A stretch of 64,000 nucleotides of DNA from Candidatus Dadabacteria bacterium. GTDB lineage: Bacteria; Desulfobacterota_D; UBA1144; Nemesobacterales; Nemesobacteraceae. Location of the stretch: contig VXNX01000005.1 of NCBI GenBank assembly GCA_009840385.1, positions 124,001 through 188,000 of the forward strand, in the 5' to 3' direction. The translations under genes and the position numbers were made by a program. Positions 7,910-16,699 of the stretch are shown piece after piece (positions within the stretch are counted from its first letter, which is position 1; each line of letters starts with the position of its first letter). The notes under the pieces are model-generated. The model saw only the letters and a list, made by a program, of their open reading frames with translations, was not told the DNA's origin and did no database searches.

Positions 7910-8665
7910 ATGAAAGATCTTCCCAAAGCCGTTTTCATCACCGGCACCGACACGGGAGTGGGTAAAACCGCGGTTACCGCGGCACTTGCGGTCCTCCTCC
8001 GGGGAAAAGGCCTTCTGACCGGGGTAATAAAGCCGTTTCAGACGGGAACGGAACTTGACGGTCTGAGTGACGCTGAATTCATCTACGGATTTTTAGGGGA
8101 GGACTTTGTGCTGTCAGAGGTTTCTCCCTGTCGACTGCGAACTCCTCTTTCCCCCTACCGCGCAGCCTCGATTGAAGGGGTTGAGATTCCCCTCGAGGAT
8201 ATAATAGAACATACGCGGGATTACATATCGCAAAACGACGTGACCCTTATTGAAGGCGCCGGAGGTCTCTCCGTGCCCGTTACCGAAAGCTACATGATGG
8301 CTGATCTTGCTGTTGATCTTGATGCTCCGATGGTTATAGTCGCGCGTCCGGGGCTTGGCACCCTTAACCATATAGCTCTTTCGCTTGAGTACGCGAGGCA
8401 GAAAGACGCCCGTGTGCTAGGGGTCGTGATAAACGGTTTTCCAGAACCTGCGGATGTGGCTTCTGTGACCAACCCGGCCGTTTTGAGGGATGTTTTTTCA
8501 GTGAACATACTGGGGGTTTTGCCCCATTTTCCGGGGCTTAATGTTGAGGGCGGTTCCTTTTCCGAACTCAGCGAGGCAGGGGAGAGCTGTTTTTCCCCGC
8601 TTTTCGGGGGAAATTTCTCGGCGGACGCCTTTTTGGAAGAGCTTTCTCGGAAAACGGGATGGTGA
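7910..8665 (+). CDS. bioD: dethiobiotin synthetase
   Basis: This ATP-dependent carboxylase forms the ureido ring of dethiobiotin in biotin synthesis. The 251 residues include the P-loop variant TGTDTGVGKTAVTAAL at the N-terminus, KPFQTG, EGAGGLSVPV and a VINGF nucleotide-recognition segment. The ATG at 7910 is preferred over an adjacent TTG. No other biotin genes are nearby. It is the last gene before the strong promoter of the ACIII operon. Confidence 0.93.
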   Translation: MKDLPKAVFITGTDTGVGKTAVTAALAVLLRGKGLLTGVIKPFQTGTELDGLSDAEFIYGFLGEDFVLSEVSPCRLRTPLSPYRAASIEGVEIPLEDIIEHTRDYISQNDVTLIEGAGGLSVPVTESYMMADLAVDLDAPMVIVARPGLGTLNHIALSLEYARQKDARVLGVVINGFPEPADVASVTNPAVLRDVFSVNILGVLPHFPGLNVEGGSFSELSEAGESCFSPLFGGNFSADAFLEELSRKTGW

Positions 8666-8744
8666 TTTTTCCGGGCCGGAACTGCTCACTACAGACTTTT
8701 TTCCCTATGAATTTCGCGGTTTCTCCAATGCGACCCCCGAGTGC

Positions 8745-8773
8745 TTGACAGATCGCAAGAACGTGCTAATAAT
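8745..8773 (+). promoter_or_regulatory. strong promoter of the ACIII operon
   Basis: A perfect -35 TTGACA (8745-8750) is followed after 16-17 bp by TAATAAT (8767-8773) with an extended TG just upstream. It is about 60 bp ahead of actA. Confidence 0.6.
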
Positions 8774-8830
8774 ACTAGCCGATCAAATCTGCTTCCTGAT
8801 TGATTAACCCGTTTTTTAGCAAGTCTTAAA

Positions 8831-9433
8831 ATGAAGAGAGAGAGACAGAGATTTCTGCGTATTGCTATAACCGCTTTGTTTATATCGGCAGGCTTTTTCC
8901 TGTACGCAGAAAGCGCCGAGAGCAGGGACAAAGGGCCCGCGCAACCCGTTCTCTTCAGCCACAAGATACACGCCGGGGACAACAAGATAAAGTGTGAGAC
9001 ATGCCACAGTTACACGGAAGTTTCTCCCCATCCCGGTATTCCCTCGATGCAGAAGTGCATGGGATGTCATTCCTATGTTGCCGGAAGGGACGTTGAATAC
9101 ACAACGCAGGGGGGGCAGACGATCAACATAAGAGAGGAGATAAACAAGGTAAAGGGTTACTGGCGAAGGCAGGAACCGATACCGTGGGTAAAGGTTACTG
9201 GAATGTACGGCACGACCTCCGCGGGAATGCCGGAGTTTGTGCGGTTTAACCATAAAAGGCACATAAAGCGCGGATTTGAGTGCAGTACCTGTCACGGGGA
9301 AGTGGAGAAAATGGACGTGGTTCACAAGGCAAAGGACCTTACGATGGGGTTCTGCATATCGTGTCACGAGGAAAATGCTGACGACGAGCAGCACAAAACT
9401 GAGCTTAAGGATTGTCTGACCTGCCATTACTAG
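8831..9433 (+). CDS. actA: alternative complex III, pentaheme cytochrome c subunit ActA
   Basis: This encodes 200 residues with an N-terminal signal anchor (about 8-25) and exactly five CxxCH heme c motifs (CETCH, CMGCH, CSTCH, CISCH, CLTCH). His-rich spacers supply distal ligands. ActA is the periplasmic electron wire of ACIII, a quinol:acceptor oxidoreductase that replaces cytochrome bc1. It is the first gene of the operon, 60 bp after a strong promoter. The last heme motif lies at the extreme C-terminus. Confidence 0.93.
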   Translation: MKRERQRFLRIAITALFISAGFFLYAESAESRDKGPAQPVLFSHKIHAGDNKIKCETCHSYTEVSPHPGIPSMQKCMGCHSYVAGRDVEYTTQGGQTINIREEINKVKGYWRRQEPIPWVKVTGMYGTTSAGMPEFVRFNHKRHIKRGFECSTCHGEVEKMDVVHKAKDLTMGFCISCHEENADDEQHKTELKDCLTCHY

Positions 9434-9447
9434 GGCGGAGGGGATAT

Positions 9448-12387
9448 ATGTCTCGGAAAGAAAAGAAAGGAAAAGAGGGTATGAAAAGAAGGGATTTTCT
9501 GAAGGTGCTCGGAGTGGTGGGCGGTACGGCCGCAGTTGCCGGAAGCTGTTCGGAACCCGTCGAGCAGATAATTCCTTATGTTATTCCTCCTGAAAACGTT
9601 ATTCCCGGAGTGCCGAAGTTCTACACAACGACCTGCAGGGAGTGTTCTTCCGGCTGCGGTCTTGTGGTGAAAAACCGCGAGGGCCGGGCCATAAAGGTTG
9701 AAGGCAACCCTGAGAGCCCGATAAACATGGGCAAGACGTGCGCCGTGGGTCAGGCGTCTCTTCAGGGTCTTTACAATCCCGACAGAGTACGCTCGCCGCT
9801 TGTACGCAACCCTGAAACCCAAAGATTCGAAGCCGCAGGCTGGCAGCGGGGCGAGGAAATACTCGCAGAGAAATTAAATTCTCTCGGCTCGGGAAAGATC
9901 GTCTATCTGAGCAATGACATATCGGGAACTTACTCAAAGTTCGTGGCTGAGTTCCTAAAACCCCTGAGGGGAAAGCATTACGTTTACGAGACTTTTTCCC
10001 ACGAACCCATCAGAAAAGCAAACTCAATAGTTTTCGGAAGAGACGAAATTCCTTCCTACAGGATAGACAAAGCGGACTATCTTCTCTCCTTCGGGGCTGA
10101 TTATCTTGAGACGTGGCTTTCCACGGTTTCAAACTCCATTGGACATTCAAAGCTAAGAGACATAGATCATGGAAAAACCGGCCAGATAGTCCATATAGAA
10201 CCGCGCTCCGGAATGACCGCTTCAAACGCCGACACATGGATCGCGGCAAAGCCGGGTACCGAGCAGTACCTTGCTCTCGGGATCGCCAACGTGATGATCT
10301 CAAAGGGCCTTAACAAGGTTGCCGCCGGGCCTGTAGCGAAAATGGTCTCCGGATACACACCCGAGAAAGTCGCAGCGCTCACCGAAGTGTCCGCAGACAC
10401 GATAGAGAAAATCGCCCGCGACTTCACAGCTTCTAAGAGCCTCGCGATAGGAGGTGGTGCCGCCAACACCGGATCGAACGCCACCGAGACCATGGTTGCC
10501 GTGAACATACTGAACTACCTTGCCGGAAACATCGGCGAGACGGTTGATTTCTCAGATCCGCTCTCAATCTCGGGAGCGAACACTTTCGGCGATATGAAGA
10601 AGCTCGTGGAAGAGATGAGGTCGGGCAAGGTGGAGATTCTCATCGTTCATAACGTGAACCCGGTTTTCACGCTTCCGGGAGAGCTGAAAGTTGCCGAGGC
10701 GCTTGAAAAGGTGCCGTTTATCGTGAGTCTCTCCGCGTTTCTTGACGAAACTTCCGAGAAAGCGCACCTAGTCCTTCCCGAAAGCACTAATTTTGAAAGC
10801 TGGGGCGACTACAGCCCGAAAAAAAGCGTGACCGGCATCGTTCAGCCCGTTATGAGACCCGTTTTCAATACCAAATCCGCGGGAGATACGCTTATATCGG
10901 TTTCAAAGAACGTCGAGGCGCTTAAAAATGCATTTGCCGAGAAAAAATACTACGACTATCTGAGAGGTGCCTGGAAGGAAAGGGCCGCGATAATCGCTCC
11001 CGGAACGGGCTTTGAGAAATTCTGGGAGGATCTTGTCGTAAAAGGTTTGGTAACGACCACTCCCGCGCCCGTCGAGGTCGCTCTTTCACCGAAGGTAAGT
11101 TCCGTTTCGTTCAGTGACCCGAAGTTCAGCGGAGAAGGGAGTTTCCACCTGATCGCTTACCCCTCCTACAGGTTTCTGGACGGAAGGGGAGCGAACAAGC
11201 CGTGGCTTCAGGAACTTCCCGACGCTCTTACCACTTCCGTGTGGGATTCGTGGCTTGAGATAAATCCCGCGGTCGCGGCGAAAATGGGGCTTGAGGACGG
11301 TTCTTACGTGAAGGTTAATGTTCCCGGGGGGAGCTTTGAGGTCCAGGTTTTCGTCTACGAGGGAATAAGGCCTGATACTGTGGCAATTCCTCTGGGGCAA
11401 GGACACACTTCCTACGGAAGGTACGCGAAGGGAAGGGGAGTCAATCCTTTTGCCCTGCTGCCGGCGGCGACCGACGCGCTTTCAGGGGGACTTTCACTGC
11501 TCTCAACAAAGGCGAGCGTTTCATCGCTTAGAAAAAGGGATCTGCTCGTAAGGACACAGTACACGAAGACCCAGGGAGAGAGGCACGTAACAAAGACCGT
11601 CGCTCTTGACCAGCTTGGTCACAACGGCGCCCATCATGGATCGGAGCACTCAAAGCATCCTGATTTCTACCCGGAAAAAGAATACTCGAAATACAGATGG
11701 GGAATGGCCATAGACCTTAACAAGTGTACCGGGTGCGGGGCCTGCGTGACGGCGTGTTCCGCGGAGAACAACATTCCATTCGTAGGAAAGAAGCAGATAG
11801 CGAAACGCCGCGAGATGAACTGGATCCGCATAGAGAGATTTTTTGAGAAGAACAGCGACGGAAGTCTTGACGTGAGATTTCTGCCCATGCTCTGCCAGCA
11901 GTGCGGAAACGCTCCTTGCGAGCCTGTGTGTCCGGTTTTCGCGACTTACCACAACCACGAGGGGCTAAACGGCATGATATACAACCGCTGCGTGGGAACC
12001 AGGTACTGCGCGAACAACTGCACATACAAGGTGAGAAGATTCAACTGGTATACCTACAAGTTCCCCGAGCCGCTTAACTGGCAGCTTAATCCCGACGTGA
12101 CCGTGAGGTCGAAGGGAATCATGGAAAAATGCACCTTCTGCGTTCAGAGAATAAGTTACGGGAAGGACCTCGCCAAGGATGAAGGAAGGCTTCTTCGCGA
12201 CAGAGAGGTTATGACGGCCTGCGAGCAGGCATGTCCGAGCGACGCCATAGTGTTCGGCAACCTGCTTGACGAGAAAAGCGAGGCGTCGGTGCTCTCTGAG
12301 GATGAGAGGGGCTACAAGGTTCTGGAAGTGGTAAACACCAAGCCCGCGATTACCTATCTTAAGAAAGTCAAACAGGAAAGAGTGTGA
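9448..12387 (+). CDS. actB: alternative complex III, iron-sulfur subunit ActB (molybdopterin-fold plus ferredoxin domain)
   Basis: This encodes 979 residues from the ATG at 9448, with GGAGGGG just upstream. An earlier start inside actA is unlikely. A Tat-type signal (MKRRDFLKVLG, near residue 12) ends in a Cys (AGSC). The first ~700 residues have the molybdopterin oxidoreductase fold that in ACIII carries no cofactor, with an N-terminal CRECSSGCG cluster-like motif. The last ~270 residues form an NrfC-like ferredoxin domain with CTGCGACVTAC, CQQCGNAPCEPVC, CANNC and CTFC...CEQAC ligands. It faces the periplasm and links quinol oxidation to the hemes. It overlaps actC at TGATG. Confidence 0.93.
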   Translation: MSRKEKKGKEGMKRRDFLKVLGVVGGTAAVAGSCSEPVEQIIPYVIPPENVIPGVPKFYTTTCRECSSGCGLVVKNREGRAIKVEGNPESPINMGKTCAVGQASLQGLYNPDRVRSPLVRNPETQRFEAAGWQRGEEILAEKLNSLGSGKIVYLSNDISGTYSKFVAEFLKPLRGKHYVYETFSHEPIRKANSIVFGRDEIPSYRIDKADYLLSFGADYLETWLSTVSNSIGHSKLRDIDHGKTGQIVHIEPRSGMTASNADTWIAAKPGTEQYLALGIANVMISKGLNKVAAGPVAKMVSGYTPEKVAALTEVSADTIEKIARDFTASKSLAIGGGAANTGSNATETMVAVNILNYLAGNIGETVDFSDPLSISGANTFGDMKKLVEEMRSGKVEILIVHNVNPVFTLPGELKVAEALEKVPFIVSLSAFLDETSEKAHLVLPESTNFESWGDYSPKKSVTGIVQPVMRPVFNTKSAGDTLISVSKNVEALKNAFAEKKYYDYLRGAWKERAAIIAPGTGFEKFWEDLVVKGLVTTTPAPVEVALSPKVSSVSFSDPKFSGEGSFHLIAYPSYRFLDGRGANKPWLQELPDALTTSVWDSWLEINPAVAAKMGLEDGSYVKVNVPGGSFEVQVFVYEGIRPDTVAIPLGQGHTSYGRYAKGRGVNPFALLPAATDALSGGLSLLSTKASVSSLRKRDLLVRTQYTKTQGERHVTKTVALDQLGHNGAHHGSEHSKHPDFYPEKEYSKYRWGMAIDLNKCTGCGACVTACSAENNIPFVGKKQIAKRREMNWIRIERFFEKNSDGSLDVRFLPMLCQQCGNAPCEPVCPVFATYHNHEGLNGMIYNRCVGTRYCANNCTYKVRRFNWYTYKFPEPLNWQLNPDVTVRSKGIMEKCTFCVQRISYGKDLAKDEGRLLRDREVMTACEQACPSDAIVFGNLLDEKSEASVLSEDERGYKVLEVVNTKPAITYLKKVKQERV

Positions 12388-13721
12388 TGAGCCAGACGCA
12401 GCAGACGCCTTTAACTTACGCGAGAATAACCGAAGACGTAGTCAGGATGGTAGATAAGCCGTCTGCGAAGTGGTGGGCGCTTTTTCTTCCCACGGTGGCG
12501 CTTGTGGGACTCGGTGTCACGTGCTTTTTCTACCAGGTGGCTACGGGACTTGGAGTTGCTGGCTACCGTCACCCGGTCTTCTGGGGAGTCTACATAACCG
12601 ATTTCGTTTTCTGGGTCGGAATAGCGCACTCGGGAACCCTCATCTCGGCCATACTTTACCTGTTCCGCGCGAGGTTCAGGATGTCCATATACAGAATCGC
12701 CGAGGCCATGACGGTTTTCGCGGTTCTAACGGCTGGACTCTTTCCCATAATCCACCTCGGAAGACCATGGAACTTCCTGTGGCTCATACCCTATCCGAAT
12801 TCAAGGGAGCTGTGGATAAACTTCAAGTCCCCGCTTGTCTGGGACGTATTCGCGGTAGGCACCTATCTTACGGTGAGTTCGGTGTTCTTCGTGGTTGGAA
12901 TGATTCCCGACATCGCGGCTATAAGGGACAAGGTGAAGGAAACTCCGAGAAAAATCATATACTCGATTCTTTCCTTCGGATGGAAAGGCTCGAACAGGGA
13001 ATGGCTTCACTACACTAGGGCGTATCTTTATTTCGCGGCCCTCGCCACGCCGCTTGTTCTCTCGGTTCACAGCGTAGTGTCCTGGGACTTCGCCATGGGT
13101 AACGTTCCCGGGTGGCACACCACCATATTCCCTCCGTATTTCGTCGCGGGAGCCATCTTCTCGGGACTCGCGATGGTTATAACGCTTACCATACCGATAA
13201 GGAAGATTTTCCACCTCGAGGACTACATAACGCTTGATAACTACGACGGCATGGCGAAGCTCATAATCCTGACCTCCTGCATAGTCACCTATGCCTATGC
13301 GGCGGAACTTTTCATGGCGTGGTACAGCGGAAGTCCCTATGAGTGGGGACAGTTTGTGTACAGAATGACAGGAGAGTACGCGTTTTTCTACTGGACGATG
13401 GTGGTATGCAACTGCGTAGTTCCGATAGTGCTTTGGTGGGAGAAGGTAAGGAAGAACATAAAGGCCCTTTTCGTCATCTCCATACTGATAAACATAGGGA
13501 TGTGGTTTGAGCGGTTCAACATCATCGTCATATCGCTTTCGAGAGATTTTCACCCTGGCTCGTGGGGCATATACAAGATATCGTTTGTCGAGGCCGGCAT
13601 AACGATCGGAAGTTTTGCGTGGTTCTTCATGTTCTTCTTGCTGTTCGTGAAGACTCTGCCGGCAGTCTCCATAGCGGAGATGAAGGAAATACTTCCGGTG
13701 CCGAAGAAGAAGGGAGGTTAG
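12387..13721 (+). CDS. actC: alternative complex III, NrfD-like membrane subunit ActC
   Basis: This encodes 444 residues with about ten membrane helices. It is an NrfD/PsrC-family quinol-interacting subunit (motifs GIAHSGTLISAIL, LGRPWNFLWL, HSVVSWDFA). It starts with an ATG overlapping the actB stop. With ActF it forms the membrane core thought to oxidise menaquinol or ubiquinol and possibly move protons. Confidence 0.93.
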   Translation: MSQTQQTPLTYARITEDVVRMVDKPSAKWWALFLPTVALVGLGVTCFFYQVATGLGVAGYRHPVFWGVYITDFVFWVGIAHSGTLISAILYLFRARFRMSIYRIAEAMTVFAVLTAGLFPIIHLGRPWNFLWLIPYPNSRELWINFKSPLVWDVFAVGTYLTVSSVFFVVGMIPDIAAIRDKVKETPRKIIYSILSFGWKGSNREWLHYTRAYLYFAALATPLVLSVHSVVSWDFAMGNVPGWHTTIFPPYFVAGAIFSGLAMVITLTIPIRKIFHLEDYITLDNYDGMAKLIILTSCIVTYAYAAELFMAWYSGSPYEWGQFVYRMTGEYAFFYWTMVVCNCVVPIVLWWEKVRKNIKALFVISILINIGMWFERFNIIVISLSRDFHPGSWGIYKISFVEAGITIGSFAWFFMFFLLFVKTLPAVSIAEMKEILPVPKKKGG

Positions 13722-13727
13722 AGAGAG

Positions 13728-14234
13728 ATGGATCAGGGCGTAGTCGGAATTTACTCATATCAGGATTCGGTTCTTTCGGCCGTGGAAAAACTCAAGGAGG
13801 CGGGTTACCGCAACATGAGGGTGTTTTCCCCGTTCCCGAGCCACGAGATTGAGGAGGCGATTGATCTGCCGGAGAGCCCGGTGCGGTTTTTCACCCTCTT
13901 CGGAGGCCTGCTGGGGGCGACCTGCGGAATCGGCTTTACGGTTCTGACTTCAAGTTCGTGGCCCATAGCCGTGAGCGCAAAGCCCATAGTCTCCATAATT
14001 CCCTACATGGTGATTGTTTTTGAGCTTACGGTGCTTTTCGGCGCGCTTTCAACCTTTCTGGGGCTGATAATAAATTCCCTCATAAGAAAAAGAACCCCGA
14101 TAAGGCTCTATGACGAGCGTTTCTCTGATGATAAGTTCGGCATCGCGGTTGTATGCGAAAAGGAGAAAATAGGGGCCGTCGAAGCGATATTAAATTCTAC
14201 GGGAGCTGAAGAGATCAAGTTTGATGAGGCATAG
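13728..14234 (+). CDS. actD: alternative complex III subunit ActD (DUF3341)
   Basis: This encodes 168 residues. The DUF3341 layout is present: a short globular N-terminus with FSPFPSHEIEEA, two hydrophobic hairpin helices (about residues 45-65 and 85-115), and a C-terminal regulatory-like segment. ActD is a membrane subunit of ACIII. It overlaps actE by 11 bp. Confidence 0.9.
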   Translation: MDQGVVGIYSYQDSVLSAVEKLKEAGYRNMRVFSPFPSHEIEEAIDLPESPVRFFTLFGGLLGATCGIGFTVLTSSSWPIAVSAKPIVSIIPYMVIVFELTVLFGALSTFLGLIINSLIRKRTPIRLYDERFSDDKFGIAVVCEKEKIGAVEAILNSTGAEEIKFDEA

Positions 14235-14805
14235 AGAGTTCTTTCGGACAGTTTCGGGAGAAACCCGGTTTTTCAATTTCCTCGGGGGATTGAAGGTGTG
14301 TGCGACGCTCGTTTTTGCGGTAACACTCTCCCTTTCTTCCGCCCATTCGCTTCCGTGGTCTTGGGACATGTGGTCCCAGGACTCGATTCAGCCCTATGAG
14401 GAGCCCGTGCTCTTCCCGCGCAACTCGATCTCCACCGACGGGAAGAAGACAAAGCTTGAAGACAGAAACAGCGTCGAATTGATAGAAAAAGGGCCGGTCC
14501 CGCAAAGCGAAGAGTCGTTTGCCAGGGGAGCGAAGGTTTTCAAGGAGCAGTGCGCCGTGTGCCACGGTCCGGGGGGATTGGGAGACGGAATCATAATAAA
14601 GAAAGGACTCGGTTTTTATCCCGTTAACCTTACCACGCCGGCTGTAAGTCAGAGAAGCGACGGCTATATCTACGCCTATATACGCTACGGGGGCAAAGTG
14701 ATGATGCCTCCTTACAGCGAGAACATATCGGAGCAGGATGCTTGGCACGTGGTCAATTACGTAAGGAAACTTCAGAACCCGGGTTCTGCCAAGGAGAATC
14801 AATAA
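14224..14805 (+). CDS. actE: alternative complex III, monoheme cytochrome c subunit ActE
   Basis: This encodes 193 residues with a signal sequence (about 20-40) and a single CAVCHGPGG heme c motif in a cytochrome c class I fold. The axial Met is probably in KVMMPPY. ActE accepts electrons from ActA and passes them on to a soluble cytochrome c or an oxidase. The ATG at 14224 lies inside the actD end. Confidence 0.9.
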   Translation: MRHREFFRTVSGETRFFNFLGGLKVCATLVFAVTLSLSSAHSLPWSWDMWSQDSIQPYEEPVLFPRNSISTDGKKTKLEDRNSVELIEKGPVPQSEESFARGAKVFKEQCAVCHGPGGLGDGIIIKKGLGFYPVNLTTPAVSQRSDGYIYAYIRYGGKVMMPPYSENISEQDAWHVVNYVRKLQNPGSAKENQ

Positions 14806-14809
14806 AACA

Positions 14810-15988
14810 ATGGATCAGGCCGTAAATCAGGAGATACTCGCGAAGAGAAACCAGATACCCGGATGGGTGTTCATGGTCTTCGTCGCTCTTGCGGTTGTGG
14901 GAGCGGGAGCTTTCGTCGTTAACGCCAAGGGGGAGAACGCCGAGCAGGTCTGGCAGCTTTTCCTGGTGAATTTTCTTTTCTGGACGGGAGTCGCGCAGGG
15001 CGGACTTGTTTTCTCCTGCATACTCAGGATAACCAACGCCAGGTGGGGCAGGGGGCTTCTTCGCATAAGCGAGGGTTTTGCCAGCTTCACGATAGTCTCT
15101 CTGGTGCTCCTGCTGGTTCTTTTCATCGGAAAGGAGTTTATTCTTCCTTACGCGCATCATCACTACCACAGCCCCAAGGACATATGGCTTAACATAAATT
15201 TCGTGATGGCGAGAAACGTAATAGGTTTCGCGATCCTTCTCGTTCTGAATTACTTCTACCTTAAAACATCCATAGAACAGGATCTAAATGGCAGGGAGAG
15301 AATCGTCAGGTTAAAGAAGCTGGCTCCCGCCGTAATTGTGGTTTACGCCCTTGTTTTCTCCCTTTTCGCCTGGGATTTCATGATGTCGCTTGATCCTCAC
15401 TGGTTCAGCACGCTTTTCGGACCCTACTACTTTATTGGAAGCCTCATAGCCGCCATAGGGGCGACGATAATACTTTCGGTTCCCCTCAAGCGTTACCTGG
15501 GGCTTGACGACTACCTCTCCCTTCATCATTACTGGGATATGGGAAAGATACTTCAGGGTTTTTCTCTTTTCTGGGTTTATCTCATGTTCTCCCAGCTCCT
15601 TACGATCTGGTACGCGAACATGCCGGAAGAGACCGGGTTTGTGATAAAAAGAGTGGTGGACGAGCCTTTCCGCTCGCTTGCCTGGGCTATCCTCACCTGC
15701 TGTTTCATATTTCCTTTTGTCTCCCTGTTGCCCCGCACGCACAAGATAGTTACCCCGATAGTCGTCTTTATCGCTACGGTTTCTTTCTCGGGTCTCTGGA
15801 TGGACAAGTTCCTGCTGGTTATCCCTTCGCTTACCGACGAGCTGGTTTTCGGCATCAACCACTTCCTGATCACCCTTGGTTTTCTAGCGGGATTCGTGGC
15901 GACATTCCTTCTGTTTGTAAACAGATTCCCGGTAATACCTTTCGGCGACCCGTACTTTGACGGCAAGTCGAAAGGAGGAGGCCATTAG
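14810..15988 (+). CDS. actF: alternative complex III, NrfD-like membrane subunit ActF
   Basis: This encodes 392 residues and about ten membrane helices, and is a paralogue of ActC. Motifs include LFWTGVAQGGLVFS, HHYHSPKDIW, FAWDFMMSLDPHW and LHHYWDMGK. It ends the canonical actABCDEF set, 4 bp after actE. Its C-terminal stop abuts a further small membrane ORF. Confidence 0.92.
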   Translation: MDQAVNQEILAKRNQIPGWVFMVFVALAVVGAGAFVVNAKGENAEQVWQLFLVNFLFWTGVAQGGLVFSCILRITNARWGRGLLRISEGFASFTIVSLVLLLVLFIGKEFILPYAHHHYHSPKDIWLNINFVMARNVIGFAILLVLNYFYLKTSIEQDLNGRERIVRLKKLAPAVIVVYALVFSLFAWDFMMSLDPHWFSTLFGPYYFIGSLIAAIGATIILSVPLKRYLGLDDYLSLHHYWDMGKILQGFSLFWVYLMFSQLLTIWYANMPEETGFVIKRVVDEPFRSLAWAILTCCFIFPFVSLLPRTHKIVTPIVVFIATVSFSGLWMDKFLLVIPSLTDELVFGINHFLITLGFLAGFVATFLLFVNRFPVIPFGDPYFDGKSKGGGH

Positions 15989-16138
15989 ATGAAACTTACC
16001 CCTGAACAGCTAGACAAACTGACCCTGCTTTTCGCTGTGAAAGTTGCTATCGGCATCGCTGCTTTCATAGGGATAGTGGCGACCGTTGCGCTTTTCGGTA
16101 CCAAGATAGCCCCCCTGATGGGCAAACTTCCCTGGTAA
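15989..16138 (+). CDS. 49-residue single-helix membrane protein, possible extra ACIII subunit
   Basis: This short ORF begins with an ATG immediately after the actF stop and is preceded by AAAGGAGGAGG, a strong ribosome site. It encodes a short polar N-terminus (MKLTPEQLDKL) and one hydrophobic helix (about residues 13-40, rich in Ala, Ile and Val), and ends in GKLPW. Small membrane subunits beyond ActF are known in some ACIII complexes. A role as a complex subunit or assembly factor is inference from position alone. Confidence 0.65.
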   Translation: MKLTPEQLDKLTLLFAVKVAIGIAAFIGIVATVALFGTKIAPLMGKLPW

Positions 16139-16187
16139 TCCCCGCATCTCTTGTGTTGCGCAGAAGCAAGGCGCATTAGAACATGCC

Positions 16188-16218
16188 TTGAGACTCTTTA
16201 ATCGAAACCGGATATAAT
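16188..16218 (+). promoter_or_regulatory. possible gldC promoter
   Basis: A perfect -10 TATAAT (16213-16218) has a TTGAGA 19 bp upstream (16188-16193). The spacing is long, so only the -10 is convincing. It lies 52 bp before the GldC-like gene. Confidence 0.4.
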
Positions 16219-16269
16219 TTCCGCGGGGTTTTTTCCGTTTCTCATAAAAACATCTGTAAGGAGTTTTCC

Positions 16270-16620
16270 ATGTCCAAAGACGCCGAAATCAAGCTGAAGG
16301 TAGTTCTGGGGGACGACAATGTTCCCGAGGAACTTTTCTGGGAGGCTTCCCAATCCGAGGAACCGGGAGAGAAGCGCTGCGAGGCTGCTTTTCTCTCCAT
16401 GTGGGACGCCGAGAAAAAGGAATCCTTGGTAATAGATCTTTGGACCAAGAAAATGGAAGTGGGAGAGATGAACTACCATTTTTACTATACGATGATGAGA
16501 ATGGCCGACACATATGAAAGGGCTACCTCGCAGGAACGTATATCGAACAGAATAAGGGAATTCGCGGGCGAGTTCGCCGAGATGGTTCTTGAGTCTTTCG
16601 GAGACCAGAAGAATTCCTGA
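16270..16620 (+). CDS. gldC: GldC-family protein
   Basis: This encodes 116 residues. It matches the GldC family through VPEELFWEAS, FLSMWDAEKKESLVIDLWTKKM, a MADTYERAT segment and a C-terminal amphipathic helix with FAGEFAEMVLESFG. GldC was named from gliding motility of Bacteroidetes, but homologues occur in non-gliding bacteria and the biochemical role is unclear. AAGGAG lies upstream of the ATG. It follows the ACIII operon on the same strand with its own likely promoter. Confidence 0.8.
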   Translation: MSKDAEIKLKVVLGDDNVPEELFWEASQSEEPGEKRCEAAFLSMWDAEKKESLVIDLWTKKMEVGEMNYHFYYTMMRMADTYERATSQERISNRIREFAGEFAEMVLESFGDQKNS

Positions 16621-16646
16621 CCAACATTCCTAGCGCCTTACAGGCC

Positions 16647-16678
16647 AGGGAAACGTCGGTTTTCCCCGACGTTTCCCT
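16647..16678. terminator. strong hairpin between convergent genes
   Basis: This is a perfect 13-bp inverted repeat (arms 16647-16659 and 16666-16678, 6-nt loop). It lies between the gldC end and the end of the convergent MerT-like gene. There is no clear T-run on either side, so it may act as a bidirectional terminator or an mRNA 3'-end stabiliser. Confidence 0.55.
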
Positions 16679-16699
16679 AATCTTGCGACCCGAGAGAGA

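Noticed and set aside
5121-8745. trp leader attenuator or bioD-linked BirA operator
   Set aside because: No tandem Trp codons with alternative hairpins occur before trpD, and no BirA-type palindrome is seen upstream of bioD.
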